DNA from: Massilia sp. BJB1822
GTDB lineage: Bacteria; Pseudomonadota; Gammaproteobacteria; Burkholderiales; Burkholderiaceae_D
Reading direction: 5' to 3'
Length of the DNA: 64,000 bases
Assembly: GCF_013369485.1 (NCBI RefSeq)
Contig: NZ_JABWEB010000023.1
Location: 1 to 64,000 of the forward strand
The position numbers and the translations under genes are program-made. Position 1 is the first letter of the stretch; each line of letters begins with the position of its first letter. Positions 54,001-62,235 of the stretch are shown one piece after another. The notes beneath the pieces are model-generated. The model worked only from the letters and a program-made list of their open reading frames with translations. It was not told the origin of the DNA and searched no databases.

Positions 54001-55203
54001 AACGACTTCCTGGCCGGCGGCATCGGCAACGATACCCTGATCGGCGGCACCGGCAACGACGTACTGCAAGGCGGCCGCAGCGACCAGGGCGCATGGAGCT
54101 TCAGCGTGAATGCGAAAGGCGAAATCGTGGCGACCCACGACCAAGCCATGTTCTCGCCGGGTCAGAACGAAACTGTGCAAGTGACGGAGTTGAACAAGCT
54201 GCCCGACCTGGCCTTCCTCAATGCCGGCAAGGACAAGCTGGTCGACCTGGGCCTGCTGTACCACGCCGCCTTTGGCCGCGCTGCCGATATCGGCGGCTTG
54301 AACTTCTACACCGGCACCGGTGAATCACTGGCCAGCGTGGCGAAGTCCTTCACCGCATCGAAGGAATGGCTTGCTGCCGGGATGGACAAGCTGGACGACA
54401 AGGCTTTCCTGACCAAGCTGTATCAGCAGGTGCTGGGCCGAGAACCGGACCAGGGCGGCTTCGACTTCTGGCTCAAGGCGCTGACCGGCGCAAATGGCGT
54501 CAAGGCCAGCCGCGACAAGGTGATGCTGGGCTTTGCCCTGAGCGACGAGCACCGCAAGCTGCAAGCCAAGGATGGCGTCTTCGCCAAGGTCACGCTGGAC
54601 AAGGAATCCGGCTGGATCAACGGCAGCGGCGACGACCGTCTGGATGGCGGCGTGGGCAGCGACGTGCTGGTCGGCGGCGACGGCAAGGATACGGCAGTCT
54701 ACAGCGGCAAGCAGGCCGATTACAAGATCCTGCTGGGCGCAGATGGCCAGATCAAGGTGGCTGACAAGGCGAATGCCGACGTCGATACCCTGAGCAGCAT
54801 TGAGCAGGCCGAGTTCAGCGACGGCGCCATCAGCCTTGCCTTCACGCAAGCCGACGCGGGCCGCCTGAAAACGGCAGGCCTGTTGTACCAGGCGGTGTTC
54901 GACCGCGCTGCGGACGTGGGTGGCATCAACTGGTGGCTGGCTTCGCAATCGAGCAGCCAGCAGATGATTAACGGCTTCACCGCTTCGGCCGAATTCCAGA
55001 AGCTGTACGGCAAGCTGGATAACGCAGCCTTCGTGCATGCGCTGTACGCCAACAGCGGCCTGGCCGCCGATGCGGCTGGTGGCGAAGCGGCGTGGGTGAG
55101 CTACCTGGGCACCCACAGCCGCGCCGAACTGGTAGGCAGCTGGATCGCGCAGGATGCGGTGATCCAGGCGCAGCAAGCAGGACAAGGCCTCTGGCTGGTA
55201 TAA
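51097..55203 (+). CDS. Large secreted RTX protein with Ig-like and DUF4214 domains
   Basis: A 1368-residue protein from ATG 51097. The N-terminal beta domain (about 1-155) is followed by a cadherin-like/VCBS-type domain (160-265) and several Ig-like domains (270-720). A Pro-rich linker sits near 720-735. Calcium-binding RTX repeats (GGxGxDxLxGG type) cluster at about 918-995, with another copy near 1175-1195. Two DUF4214 regions (LLYHAAFGRAADIGGLNFYT near 1050 and LLYQAVFDRAADVGGINWWL near 1262) follow. No signal peptide; RTX proteins leave by type I secretion. Probably a surface or matrix protein. Confidence 0.88.
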   Translation: MSSDSIVKFNFEDSKASSTDISEKVGEHKLTVTANGHGNVELAASRYAGKAAKVGFGEVKLTSAMGADGVEVGEMFALRSLFVNSSDELEALTFYISRNGQLFAEYTYELTGHGGVIFDIPAEKLPFGDEIRIYATRSGGGIANNFQVDEIRLAYPETNSAPEFLKDANISAVQSDVSIDLAPWLQVKDLDQGQPLTWTITRDPGHGKLVIDGDLSATSGGAAIGPAGKLSYRPDQADVGRDSFEITVSDGKTTVKREITIDVTPVKPSAPDLAAASDTGDKDDDNVTDADHLTFTGTGFAVDSTSQVALYIDANRNGQYEPLETEFLGTTSMKNGKWTFADVDVSKLKDGNYKVAAFTSAGRSDLFSDFSDDLVVTIARLPVAGGIKFATDSGRSPTDLITKEAKQTISATLNKALPAGGKLMASLDGGVHWIDVSDKVSGKALLWKDVTLSGSNTLQLQVKQDGDSGMLVSRDYKVLTEAPKWQVQDLKLDMPKYQATAKDPIFVKGQDLKLELVLKEASKPGEVCEVSVDGGLHWTTASKADAGKWTISQLPLLKEGGTLLVRAIDEAGNSAELLKQTYVVDKSGPQVSAIALDGEVKEGASEFKLKVKISDGAGAGFPETADLQGLFGIKNEKGEALTLLRSPVIEAFNGKEMSATLVFGVPGGKWVDAQHGGNYQVFLRPEVFKDNVGNFVEGKELAQTLHIGKVAPEPKPEPVPPSPPPVLVDGVPVTKTTSNDAATGTTTSTVTVPTVTAGRQDDSKTPNKGLADIDLNVSSGGREAKLTVSLPVGAGLGAEGSTVLLSKEQALLDLIRRIEQKTDAASSTQKDMKGQGTSFLDGLGKDVTVLSKTITPTLVSGSDIKQPILISGSSATPADGGANSTAIGLVIDTSQLAKGAVLQLNNVDFAAVVGEATLRGGDGRNYVVGDNASQNIFLGADDDVLKGGGGNDILGSAGGNDILDGGADNDFLAGGIGNDTLIGGTGNDVLQGGRSDQGAWSFSVNAKGEIVATHDQAMFSPGQNETVQVTELNKLPDLAFLNAGKDKLVDLGLLYHAAFGRAADIGGLNFYTGTGESLASVAKSFTASKEWLAAGMDKLDDKAFLTKLYQQVLGREPDQGGFDFWLKALTGANGVKASRDKVMLGFALSDEHRKLQAKDGVFAKVTLDKESGWINGSGDDRLDGGVGSDVLVGGDGKDTAVYSGKQADYKILLGADGQIKVADKANADVDTLSSIEQAEFSDGAISLAFTQADAGRLKTAGLLYQAVFDRAADVGGINWWLASQSSSQQMINGFTASAEFQKLYGKLDNAAFVHALYANSGLAADAAGGEAAWVSYLGTHSRAELVGSWIAQDAVIQAQQAGQGLWLV

Positions 55204-55228
55204 ACAGATATTCCTGCCGCGGTTCTTT

Positions 55229-55262
55229 AAAAGCCGGCCCTCTTTGCGAGGCCGGCTTTTTT
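55229..55262 (+). terminator. Rho-independent terminator of the RTX gene
   Basis: A perfect 11-base stem AAAAGCCGGCC (55229-55239) with 55250-55260 and a 10-base loop, ending in a T-run, 26 bases after the stop. Confidence 0.9.
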
Positions 55263-55543
55263 GCTATTGGCCGCCGCCAGCGCTTCCCAGACCGCCCATC
55301 CCGGCATCGATGGATCGTCCGCGAGCGGCAGGTAGAGAAGCAGCCATAAAAGTGGATAGGCGGGGCGCGAATGCATGGCAGGCTCCGGGATGATTCAAGG
55401 TGGGGCCACTATATACGCCGGACTTGGTCGGGATGTATGGCTTTTGTAATGCCATCGATGAAATTCAATGACAAGAAGCGGAGTGTCCAGCAGGGCGGCC
55501 GGCTCTATCGTAGGCATCTATCTGTCATGCGAAAGGAGCAGAA
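55263..55543. other. Intergenic region
   Basis: About 280 bases between the RTX terminator and the SDR gene. Minus-strand frames here lack ribosome sites. The SDR promoter should be in the last 100 bases, but I see no strong boxes. Confidence 0.4.
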
Positions 55544-56302
55544 ATGAAGCTGTTAAATAACAAGGTAGCCATCATCACTGGCGCCAGTTCGGGCATCGGC
55601 TATGCCACCGCCAAGCTGTTTGCGCAGGAGGGCGCGAAGCTGGTCCTGGTCTCGCGCCGCCAGGCGGAACTCGATGCGCTGGTCGCCAGCCTGGAGCCGG
55701 GCAGCGCCGTGGCCTGTGCGGGCGATGTGGCCGACGAGCGCTGCGCGCGCCAGGCCGTGGCCACGGCGCTGGAGCATTTCGGCCAGCTCGATATCGCTTT
55801 CAATAACGCCGGCACCTTGGGCGAAATGGGCGCCACCAGCGATATCAGCGTGGAGGGATGGCGCAATACGCTGGACACCAATCTCACCAGCGCTTTCCTG
55901 GCGGCGAAGCACCAGATTCCCGCGATGGCGGGCCGCAGCGGCGCCTCGCTGATTTTCACTTCCACCTTTGTGGGCTACACGGCGGGCATGCCGCAGATGG
56001 CCGCCTACGCCGCCAGCAAGGCGGGCCTGATCGGCCTGACGCAGGCGCTGGCGGCGGAGCTGGGGCCGCAGGGCATCCGCGTCAACGCCATTCTGCCCGG
56101 TGGCACGGATACGCCGATGGGCCGCGCCGTCGCCAATACGGAAGAGGCCAAGTCCTTTGTCGCCGGCCTGCATGCGCTGAAGCGTCTGGCCTCGCCGGGC
56201 GAAATCGCGCGCTCGGTGCTGTATCTGGCCTCCGACCTGTCCAGCTTCACGACCGGTACTGCCATGCTGGTTGATGGCGGCGTGTCGATCAACCGCGCCT
56301 GA
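55544..56302 (+). CDS. Short-chain dehydrogenase/reductase
   Basis: A 252-residue NAD(P)-dependent oxidoreductase with TGASSGIG (12-19), NNAG (87-90), Ser140 and Tyr155-x3-Lys159 (YAASK). It ends in the classical SDR tail (SSFTTGTAMLVDGGVSINRA). An Arg38-Arg39 after the second strand suggests NADP. The substrate is unknown. Preceded by AAAGGAG. Confidence 0.92.
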   Translation: MKLLNNKVAIITGASSGIGYATAKLFAQEGAKLVLVSRRQAELDALVASLEPGSAVACAGDVADERCARQAVATALEHFGQLDIAFNNAGTLGEMGATSDISVEGWRNTLDTNLTSAFLAAKHQIPAMAGRSGASLIFTSTFVGYTAGMPQMAAYAASKAGLIGLTQALAAELGPQGIRVNAILPGGTDTPMGRAVANTEEAKSFVAGLHALKRLASPGEIARSVLYLASDLSSFTTGTAMLVDGGVSINRA

Positions 56303-56319
56303 TTGCCTGTTGCGGACGG

Positions 56320-57048
56320 CTATTCGATATCGCCATACTTCTTGTGGATCGATTTCGAGGTGCCGTCCTTTTCCATGGCCTTCAGTGCGCTGCCCAGGCG
56401 GGATACCAGCTCGGCATCGCAGCTCTTGGAGCAGGCCAGATAGTTATAGGTCGGACCGAGCGAGGCACTGACCCGCACCCGGTTGTCGGCATCGCTGGCT
56501 TTGACCCATTCCTTGCCTTCGGCGACCGGTCCATACCAGGCGTCGATGCGCCGGTTCAGCAGCATTTTCTGGGGTGTCTGATCCTGATTGAGCTCGTAAA
56601 TCTGGCCATCGGCAAAGCCGTTCGCGCGCAGAATGTGCACGCCCGCCGTGCCCCGGGCCGCGCCGATGACCTTGAAGGCGCTGCGCGCTTCGTCAAAGGA
56701 ATTGACCGCCTTATCGAGGGAAAAGAAGGCGCGGTTGACTTTGACGATGGGGGCGATCCAGGTGTATTTTTCTTCGCGCGCTTCGACCCGGGCGAGCGGG
56801 ATGATCAGGGTGTTGCGCGAGGCGGGGTTGGCGACGGCGGCCAGGGCGCGGTTGCTGGGCACCACCAGCAGCTTGGCTTGGTAGCCGGCGCGGCGCATGG
56901 CTTCCAGCACGATATCGCCCACCACGCCTTTGCGTTCCGCCGTATTGATGGTCAGCGGCGGCACTTCCATCAGGTACATGGTGAGTTCCTGCGCCGCGCA
57001 GCTTGCCGCGGCGGTGGAAAGAAGCATCAGGAATCCAAGACGTTTCAT
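56320..57048 (-). CDS. Periplasmic solute-binding protein (PAAT-like, orphan)
   Basis: A 242-residue secreted protein (signal MKRLGFLMLLSTAAASCAAQ) with SBP_bac_3 features (LMEVPPLTINTAERKGVVGD, then NTLIIPLARVEAREEKYTWI). No transport genes adjoin it. Such orphan proteins are common in Oxalobacteraceae. Convergent with the SDR gene. Confidence 0.85.
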   Translation of the reverse strand: MKRLGFLMLLSTAAASCAAQELTMYLMEVPPLTINTAERKGVVGDIVLEAMRRAGYQAKLLVVPSNRALAAVANPASRNTLIIPLARVEAREEKYTWIAPIVKVNRAFFSLDKAVNSFDEARSAFKVIGAARGTAGVHILRANGFADGQIYELNQDQTPQKMLLNRRIDAWYGPVAEGKEWVKASDADNRVRVSASLGPTYNYLACSKSCDAELVSRLGSALKAMEKDGTSKSIHKKYGDIE

Positions 57049-57117
57049 GGTTCGCCCCCTTGCATGCTGCCCATTATACGGGCATGGCGGGGGCTGCGGC
57101 CGCTTTCTCTGCTTGTC

Positions 57118-57939
57118 TCAGGCGGCAGACAGGGGAAGGGTGGGGTTGAAGCGTCCCAGGACGATACCGCCCCGGCGGCAAGCCTCGCCAAAGCGGTCGC
57201 TGGCCAGATAGGCATATTCCAGCGCGCGGCTGGCGCCGATAGGGTCGTCCTTGTCGTTGGCCGCCAGGCCCGGATGGCACATCATCAGCGCGCCGGAAGG
57301 GGCGTCGGCCAGCCATTTTTCCATCAGGTCGGCGAAATCGGCTTCCGGCGAGAGGGAATACATGCCGGCGAACCAGGACGGCGTCGCGTACCCAAGCTGG
57401 TTGGCCTGGTAGGAAAAGCCGTGGGTGAGCAGGCAAAGCAGATGCGACTTGAAGTGGTCGTCGCCGGGATTGGCCAGCAGGTCGGGCGCGCGCAGATACG
57501 GGCGGTCGTCGCCGGTCCAGCGCTGCTCCATGGCCTGGAACAGCGCAGTGCGCGCGCAGGGCAGGGCGTGAATGTGCTGGTGGCCGTCGAGGAAATCCGG
57601 CAGGCGGCCAAAGTGATGGCAGAAGCGGTCGATCTGGTTCAGGAAGATGCCGCGCAGCTTATCGATGGAGAGCAGGCGCAGCTGGCTTGCCAGCAGCCAG
57701 TAGGACAGGGGGCGCACCTGCTCCTCGCCCTGGCTGAAATCGTGGGTCAGGTTCAGGTGCAGGCCGATATCGGCATCCTGCGAAAAGCGGCGCAGGGGCG
57801 CGGCCAGCACCGGCCATTCGCGCGACTCGCTCATCACGCTGGTGGCGGAGAGCCGGCCTTGCTCCAGTAGGCGCAGAATGCCTTCGCTGATGGCGGCCGA
57901 CTGGGCGAAATCGTCGGCGCAGAGTATCAGTTTGCGCAT
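57118..57939 (-). CDS. ChbG/HpnK (YdjC) family carbohydrate deacetylase
   Basis: A 273-residue metal-dependent deacetylase. It has the metal-binding DDF (LILCADDFAQS), GLHLNLTH, DGHQHIHALP and MMCHPG. The start at 57939 lies one base after the GT2 stop. As the third gene of an operon with ArnC-like and ArnT-like enzymes, it may deacylate the sugar that is moved onto the envelope, in the way ArnD does in the L-Ara4N pathway (inference; ArnD is a different fold). Confidence 0.88.
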   Translation of the reverse strand: MRKLILCADDFAQSAAISEGILRLLEQGRLSATSVMSESREWPVLAAPLRRFSQDADIGLHLNLTHDFSQGEEQVRPLSYWLLASQLRLLSIDKLRGIFLNQIDRFCHHFGRLPDFLDGHQHIHALPCARTALFQAMEQRWTGDDRPYLRAPDLLANPGDDHFKSHLLCLLTHGFSYQANQLGYATPSWFAGMYSLSPEADFADLMEKWLADAPSGALMMCHPGLAANDKDDPIGASRALEYAYLASDRFGEACRRGGIVLGRFNPTLPLSAA

Positions 57940-57940
57940 T

Positions 57941-58951
57941 TCAGTTGACGCCCTTCTTGGCCAGTTCCTGCTGGCCGACCATGCTGTGGTCGATGCGTTC
58001 ATCCAGGATGTACAGGGGGCGCTGCTTGGTTTCCTCGAAGACGCGGCCCAGATACTCGGCGATCACGCCCAGGCAAAGTAGCTGGATGCCCGACAGGAGC
58101 ATCATGCCGGAGGCAAGGGTGGCCCAGCCCGAAACCGGGTTCCCATAGACCAGGGTCTCGCCAAGGATGTACACGCCGTACGCCAGGGCGCACAGCGAAA
58201 TGATGGCGCCGGCAGCCGACACCATGCGCAGCGGGCGCATGGAGAAGGAGGTCATGCCCAGCGAGGCCAGGTCGAGCAGTTGGCCCAGACGGAACTTGCT
58301 GCAGCCTGCCGTGCGCTCTGCGGCGGCAAAGGGCACGATGCTGGTCTTGAAGCCGAGCCAGGCGTACAAGCCCTTCATGAAGCGGGCGCGTTCCGGCATC
58401 TGCATCAAGGCTTGCACCACGCGCCGGTCCATCAGGCGGAAGTCGCCGGCATTGGGCGGAATGATGAAGCGCTCGCCGCTCTGCAGGAAGCGGTAGAAGC
58501 GCTGCTTGGCATAGGCCAGCAACCGGTTTTCGTGCTTGCGGTCGGACTGCACCGCCACCACCATATCGCAGCCGGAGCGCCATTCGGCCACCATGCGCTG
58601 GATAAGTTCAGGCGGATGCTGGCCGTCGCCATCCATGCACAGCACGGCGTCGCCGCGCGCGGCTGCCAGGCCTGCCGTCAGCGCGGCTTCCTTGCCGAAG
58701 TTGCGCGAAAGGCGCAGCAGTTGCACATTGCTGTACATGCTTTGCTTCTCGAACCTGGCCACCACCTCTTCCAGATTGTCGCTGCCGCCGTCGTTGACGA
58801 TCACCAGTTCCCAATCGACGTCGCAGCGCGACAAGGCCGCCGCCAGCTCGGGCAGCAGAAGGGACAGCGAGGCTGCTTCGTTCAGCACAGGAAGGACCAC
58901 CGAGATGGCTTTGCGCCCGGCGCGATTCAGATTGATCGAAGGTGGGGACAT
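57941..58951 (-). CDS. Family 2 glycosyltransferase, ArnC/DPM1-like
   Basis: A 336-residue polyprenyl-phosphate glycosyltransferase. The catalytic domain shows SVVLPVLNEAASL, ELVIVNDGGSDNLEEV, LCMDGDGQHPPELI and DFRLMDRRVV. Two C-terminal membrane segments (VSAAGAIISLCALAYGVYIL and ASGMMLLSGIQLLCLGVIAE) anchor it. It should load a sugar onto undecaprenyl phosphate for the next enzyme. Its start overlaps the ArnT-like stop (TAATG). Confidence 0.92.
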   Translation of the reverse strand: MSPPSINLNRAGRKAISVVLPVLNEAASLSLLLPELAAALSRCDVDWELVIVNDGGSDNLEEVVARFEKQSMYSNVQLLRLSRNFGKEAALTAGLAAARGDAVLCMDGDGQHPPELIQRMVAEWRSGCDMVVAVQSDRKHENRLLAYAKQRFYRFLQSGERFIIPPNAGDFRLMDRRVVQALMQMPERARFMKGLYAWLGFKTSIVPFAAAERTAGCSKFRLGQLLDLASLGMTSFSMRPLRMVSAAGAIISLCALAYGVYILGETLVYGNPVSGWATLASGMMLLSGIQLLCLGVIAEYLGRVFEETKQRPLYILDERIDHSMVGQQELAKKGVN

Positions 58952-60411
58952 TATTTCACCTCCACCAGCGAACGGCGCGCGCCGTGGAAGCGGATGCGAT
59001 CCGCGGGAATGCGCAGGCGCTGGGCCTCTTGGTTATCCATAACAACGACCTTGCTGTGACAGTCGCCCTTGCACAGCGCTCCCTGGGAATAGAAAGCGGA
59101 GGAAAAGGCGGGGTGGGTTTGATAATTCAGTTGCGCGCCTGCCGGCGCATGCTGCAGGAAATTCTGGATCAGCTCACGCTCCGAGTTGGCATTCATCTGG
59201 CGCTGGATCAGCGGCGCGCAAGAAAGCACCAGCGCTGCAAAGGCGGCCAGCCCCAGGGCGCTGCGCTGCTGCAGGCTCTCGGTGCTGTTCTCCAGCCATT
59301 GCGCAGCCAGCACGGCGAATGGCGGGATCGCGGTCAGCGCATAGGTCCAGATGATGTTGCGGCTGAAGGTGAAGAACAGCAGCGGCGTTAGCGTGGCGCA
59401 CCAAAGTAAGCATTCCAGTGGCGGCATGGCGGCCGGACTGCTTCTCCAGCGCCGCGCGGCGCGCAGCAGCAGGCAGCCAAACACGCCTATCCACGGCAGG
59501 ATGGCGCCGGTCCAGAAAATCCAGATGGCGCCCAGCGGCTGGCGGTGGGCTGTGCCATAGCGGTCGCCCATCCAGCCTGGCTGCAGAAAGCGGGCGAAAT
59601 GTTCGCCGACGATGAAGTAGTTGAGGAAGCCAGGATGGCGCGCTTCGGCCGCGATATACCAGGGCAGGAAAATGGCGAGGGCCAGCAGCACGCCTTGTGT
59701 ATCGGCGAGGCGGCGCAGCAGCTGCACTGGTTTGCCCTGCATGATGGCGAAGGAGGCCAAGGGCAGCGCGATCAGCACCCAGGTCGCCAAACCTTTGGAC
59801 AGCGCACCCAGGCCGACCATGGCCCAGAAAGCCAGGCGCCAGCGGGCAGTCTGTGGCGCTTCGCGCCAAACCTGCCAGGCGCAGTACTGGGCGGCCAGCA
59901 CCACGCCCATTTGCACGGCGTCGGTCATGACGGCGCCGGCACTGGCGAAGAACAGCGGCGAGGATGCCAGCACCGGTATCACCAGCCAGCGCTGGCGCAG
60001 GCCCAGCTCAGCGGCCATGCGCATGGCGATCCAGATGGCGCCCAGCGATACCAGCAGCGCCGGCAGGCGCGCGGCGAATTCGTTGACGCCGAAGACGGTC
60101 ATGAAGGCGGCGCTGCTCCAGGTGGAGAGCGGCGGCTTGGCGAAGAAGGGCGTCTGCGGGTCCATATGCGGCATCAGCCAGAAGCCGTTGCTGACAGCCT
60201 GGCGCGCGATTTCGCCATAGCGCGCTTCGGTGGTGTCGGCCAGCGGCGCAAACCACATCAGGCCAAGACGGGCCAACAACAGCAGAGCGGTCGCGCTCAG
60301 CAGCCATGCCTGCCAGTTGCGGCCGACATCGTTGATGCGCGCGCCGGCGGCGAGGCGGTTGTTGGCTGATGGCGTCGTGACGGATCGGCCGGGACGATGA
60401 TCTGCATGCAT
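58951..60411 (-). CDS. ArnT-like glycosyltransferase (GT39/GT83)
   Basis: A 486-residue integral membrane enzyme with about 11-12 hydrophobic segments. The first periplasmic loop has LADTTEARYGEIARQAVSNG with the conserved acidic residues, then TPFFAKPPLSTW. It transfers a lipid-linked sugar, in ArnT onto lipid A. The ATG at 60411 has AAGG 8 bases upstream. First gene of a three-gene operon. Confidence 0.9.
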   Translation of the reverse strand: MHADHRPGRSVTTPSANNRLAAGARINDVGRNWQAWLLSATALLLLARLGLMWFAPLADTTEARYGEIARQAVSNGFWLMPHMDPQTPFFAKPPLSTWSSAAFMTVFGVNEFAARLPALLVSLGAIWIAMRMAAELGLRQRWLVIPVLASSPLFFASAGAVMTDAVQMGVVLAAQYCAWQVWREAPQTARWRLAFWAMVGLGALSKGLATWVLIALPLASFAIMQGKPVQLLRRLADTQGVLLALAIFLPWYIAAEARHPGFLNYFIVGEHFARFLQPGWMGDRYGTAHRQPLGAIWIFWTGAILPWIGVFGCLLLRAARRWRSSPAAMPPLECLLWCATLTPLLFFTFSRNIIWTYALTAIPPFAVLAAQWLENSTESLQQRSALGLAAFAALVLSCAPLIQRQMNANSERELIQNFLQHAPAGAQLNYQTHPAFSSAFYSQGALCKGDCHSKVVVMDNQEAQRLRIPADRIRFHGARRSLVEVK

Positions 60412-60660
60412 GAGCGTACCTTGAAAAAATAGTCGGTCGAACGTCTCTGTGGTCCGGGGTGGGCAAGGAAGAGAGTTCACTTTCGATCTTAGTAAGGCGC
60501 AGCTTAATTATGCATGAAGGTTATGTGAAACAAACATTAAATTTACGCGAAAAGCACGACAAAGAGTAGCCCAAGGCGCAGAATCTTCACGAAGCGCTAA
60601 GATTGGATAATGCCCGTGGTTGAGGGCGAAACGGGAAGGGAGTGGGACTTTTGCACTGCC

Positions 60661-60696
60661 AAAAAGAGAGGCGCGTCTCCTTGCGGAGCGCGCCTC
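60661..60696 (-). terminator. Terminator of the universal stress gene
   Basis: On the minus strand, an 8-base outer stem (60668-60675 with 60689-60696), an inner CTCC/GGAG pair, and a following T-run (60665-60661) form a good intrinsic terminator 40 bases after the USP stop. Confidence 0.8.
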
Positions 60697-60736
60697 AGTG
60701 AAGCCCCTAGTGGGAGCTTAGCGGGGTATTAAAAGC

Positions 60737-61573
60737 TTAGTGAGACATCAGAACCGGCAGCGTCATACACTTGAGGATGGTGCGCGTTACGCCGCCGATG
60801 AGCAGCTGGCGGAAGCGCGCGTGGCCATAGCCGCCCATTACCAGCAGGTCGGCATCGATATCGGCCGCCAGCGACAGCAGCGCATTGCCCACGTCCATGG
60901 TGGTCTGCTGCTCGCTGACTTCAACCTTGATACCGTGGCGGCTTAGATACAGGGCCAGGTCGGCGCCGGGCTGTTCGCCATGCTTGCCGTAGCGCTCATC
61001 GGGGTTGAAAACGGCCAGCGTCACCAGGTCGGCCGCCTTCAGCATCGGCAGGGCGTTGGCGATGGCGCGCGTGGCTTCCATGCTGGCGTCCCAGGCCAGC
61101 AGCACCTTGCGGCCGACGCGCTCGAACTTGCCCGCATACGGCACCACCAGCACCGGCCGGGCCGAGTTGAGCATCACGTACTCCGGCAGATCGGGGCGGG
61201 CGGCGGCGCGCTTGTCGTCCGGGTCGTACTGGCCGACCACTACGAGGTCTGCGTAGCGCGCCTGCACCATCATGCCGCCATCGGCATCGTCGTCCACGAT
61301 GCGTTTTTCGGCCGAACTGACGCCAGCGGCGCGCGCGAGGGCGTCGAACTGGCTGAGCGAGCTTTGCGCGTCTTCCCGCATCAGGGCCATCTGCGTGGCC
61401 AGGGCCTCGCCGCCCAGCTCAAAGCTGCCGGGCAGGATCAGGCCGAGCGTGCTGGTCAGCGCCGCGCCGATCAAATGGCCGTTGCCGGCATTGGCCAGTT
61501 CGGCGGCGATGCGGATGCGCTGCGGTGCGGCGCGCGACAGGTCGGCATGAACGAGGATGGTTTTATAGCTCAT
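60737..61573 (-). CDS. Universal stress protein, UspA family (two domains)
   Basis: A 278-residue tandem USP. The N-terminal domain begins YKTILVHADLSRAAPQRIRI and has YADLVVVGQYDPDD. The C-terminal domain has VLLAWDASMEATRAIANALP and ends DLLVMGGYGHARFRQLLIGG with the ATP-type G-x2-G-x9-G-S/T pattern. It is often induced by low oxygen or stress. It sits upstream of nothing and downstream of the hemerythrin-like gene, possibly cotranscribed (35-base gap). Confidence 0.9.
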   Translation of the reverse strand: MSYKTILVHADLSRAAPQRIRIAAELANAGNGHLIGAALTSTLGLILPGSFELGGEALATQMALMREDAQSSLSQFDALARAAGVSSAEKRIVDDDADGGMMVQARYADLVVVGQYDPDDKRAAARPDLPEYVMLNSARPVLVVPYAGKFERVGRKVLLAWDASMEATRAIANALPMLKAADLVTLAVFNPDERYGKHGEQPGADLALYLSRHGIKVEVSEQQTTMDVGNALLSLAADIDADLLVMGGYGHARFRQLLIGGVTRTILKCMTLPVLMSH

Positions 61574-61608
61574 GTTTACTCCAGACGAAGGGAAAAGGGT
61601 TCAGGGAT

Positions 61609-62028
61609 TCAGGCCGGTGTGGCCGCCGTGCGGGCCTCATGCCAGGCCAGGGCCATGGCCAGCACCGCATCCATGGTCGAAATATGCAGTTCGAACCAGT
61701 CCGGCAGCAGCACGGCGGCACGCCGCGCCGGCCCGTAGTCGCCATGCAGCAGCGCGGCCTGCGAGTGGTGCAGGCCGGCCAGCACGCGCGCATGCTGTTC
61801 GCGGTGGGCGGCCAGGCCGGGAAAGTCGATCGCTTCCATCATGTCTTCTTCCTCGCGGAAGTCGCGGCCGATGGTGTCGCACAGGGCGCCGAAGGCGTGC
61901 TGGAAGCGCTCGTCGTCCAGCGCGGGGAGAATGGCGAACTGGCGCAGCAGGGTGCGGTGCGGCTCGTCGAGGGCCGCAATGCCCAGGGAGCCGGGCTGGT
62001 AGCCGAGGGTGCCGTCAAGTGAGGTCAT
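61609..62028 (-). CDS. Bacteriohemerythrin-like protein with one ligand replaced
   Basis: A 139-residue four-helix protein. The di-iron ligands visible are His24 (DEPHRTLL), Glu60/61 (DFREEEDMM), His75, His79 (HREQH), His115 and Asp120 (HISTMD). In usual family members the motif is HFxxEE; here that His is Asp57 (DFREEE). The iron site may be altered. It precedes the USP gene on the same strand. Half-sites TGTCGCA and TGTCGTA lie upstream (62054, 62082). Confidence 0.8.
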   Translation of the reverse strand: MTSLDGTLGYQPGSLGIAALDEPHRTLLRQFAILPALDDERFQHAFGALCDTIGRDFREEEDMMEAIDFPGLAAHREQHARVLAGLHHSQAALLHGDYGPARRAAVLLPDWFELHISTMDAVLAMALAWHEARTAATPA

Positions 62029-62155
62029 GGTCTTCTCCTAACACACGGTTTGGTGTCGCACTGCAAGAGGTACGCAGGCAGTGTCGTATTCCGGACCCGC
62101 AAAGTCCTTGATCCAAGTCAAATTTCCCCGCCTTGACACCCGGGCGGCATGAGTG

Positions 62156-62208
62156 TGCGACGAATGTCGCATAAAGCGCTTGCCCCTGTGTGACAAGTGT
62201 CGTACCAT
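62156..62208 (+). promoter_or_regulatory. BlaI-type operators and promoter
   Basis: Operator 1 is TGCGAC-GAAT-GTCGCA (62156-62171), a perfect palindrome. Operator 2 is TGTGAC-AAGT-GTCGTA (62189-62204). TTGCCC (62180-62185) and TACCAT (62203-62208) are 17 bases apart, so operator 2 lies between -35 and -10. This resembles the dyads bound by BlaI/MecI repressors (GACA-N2-TGTC core) and implies autoregulation. Confidence 0.75.
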
Positions 62209-62235
62209 CATGACTCCAGTCATATAGGAGTGCCG

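Noticed and set aside
52192-55185. Several 200-400 codon minus-strand frames under the RTX gene
   Set aside because: All are complements of the repetitive RTX protein and show its shadow repeats.
60480-60540. Promoter for the ArnT-like operon (CATAAT-like box on minus strand)
   Set aside because: The candidate -10 has no -35 at an acceptable distance, so it was not listed as a feature.
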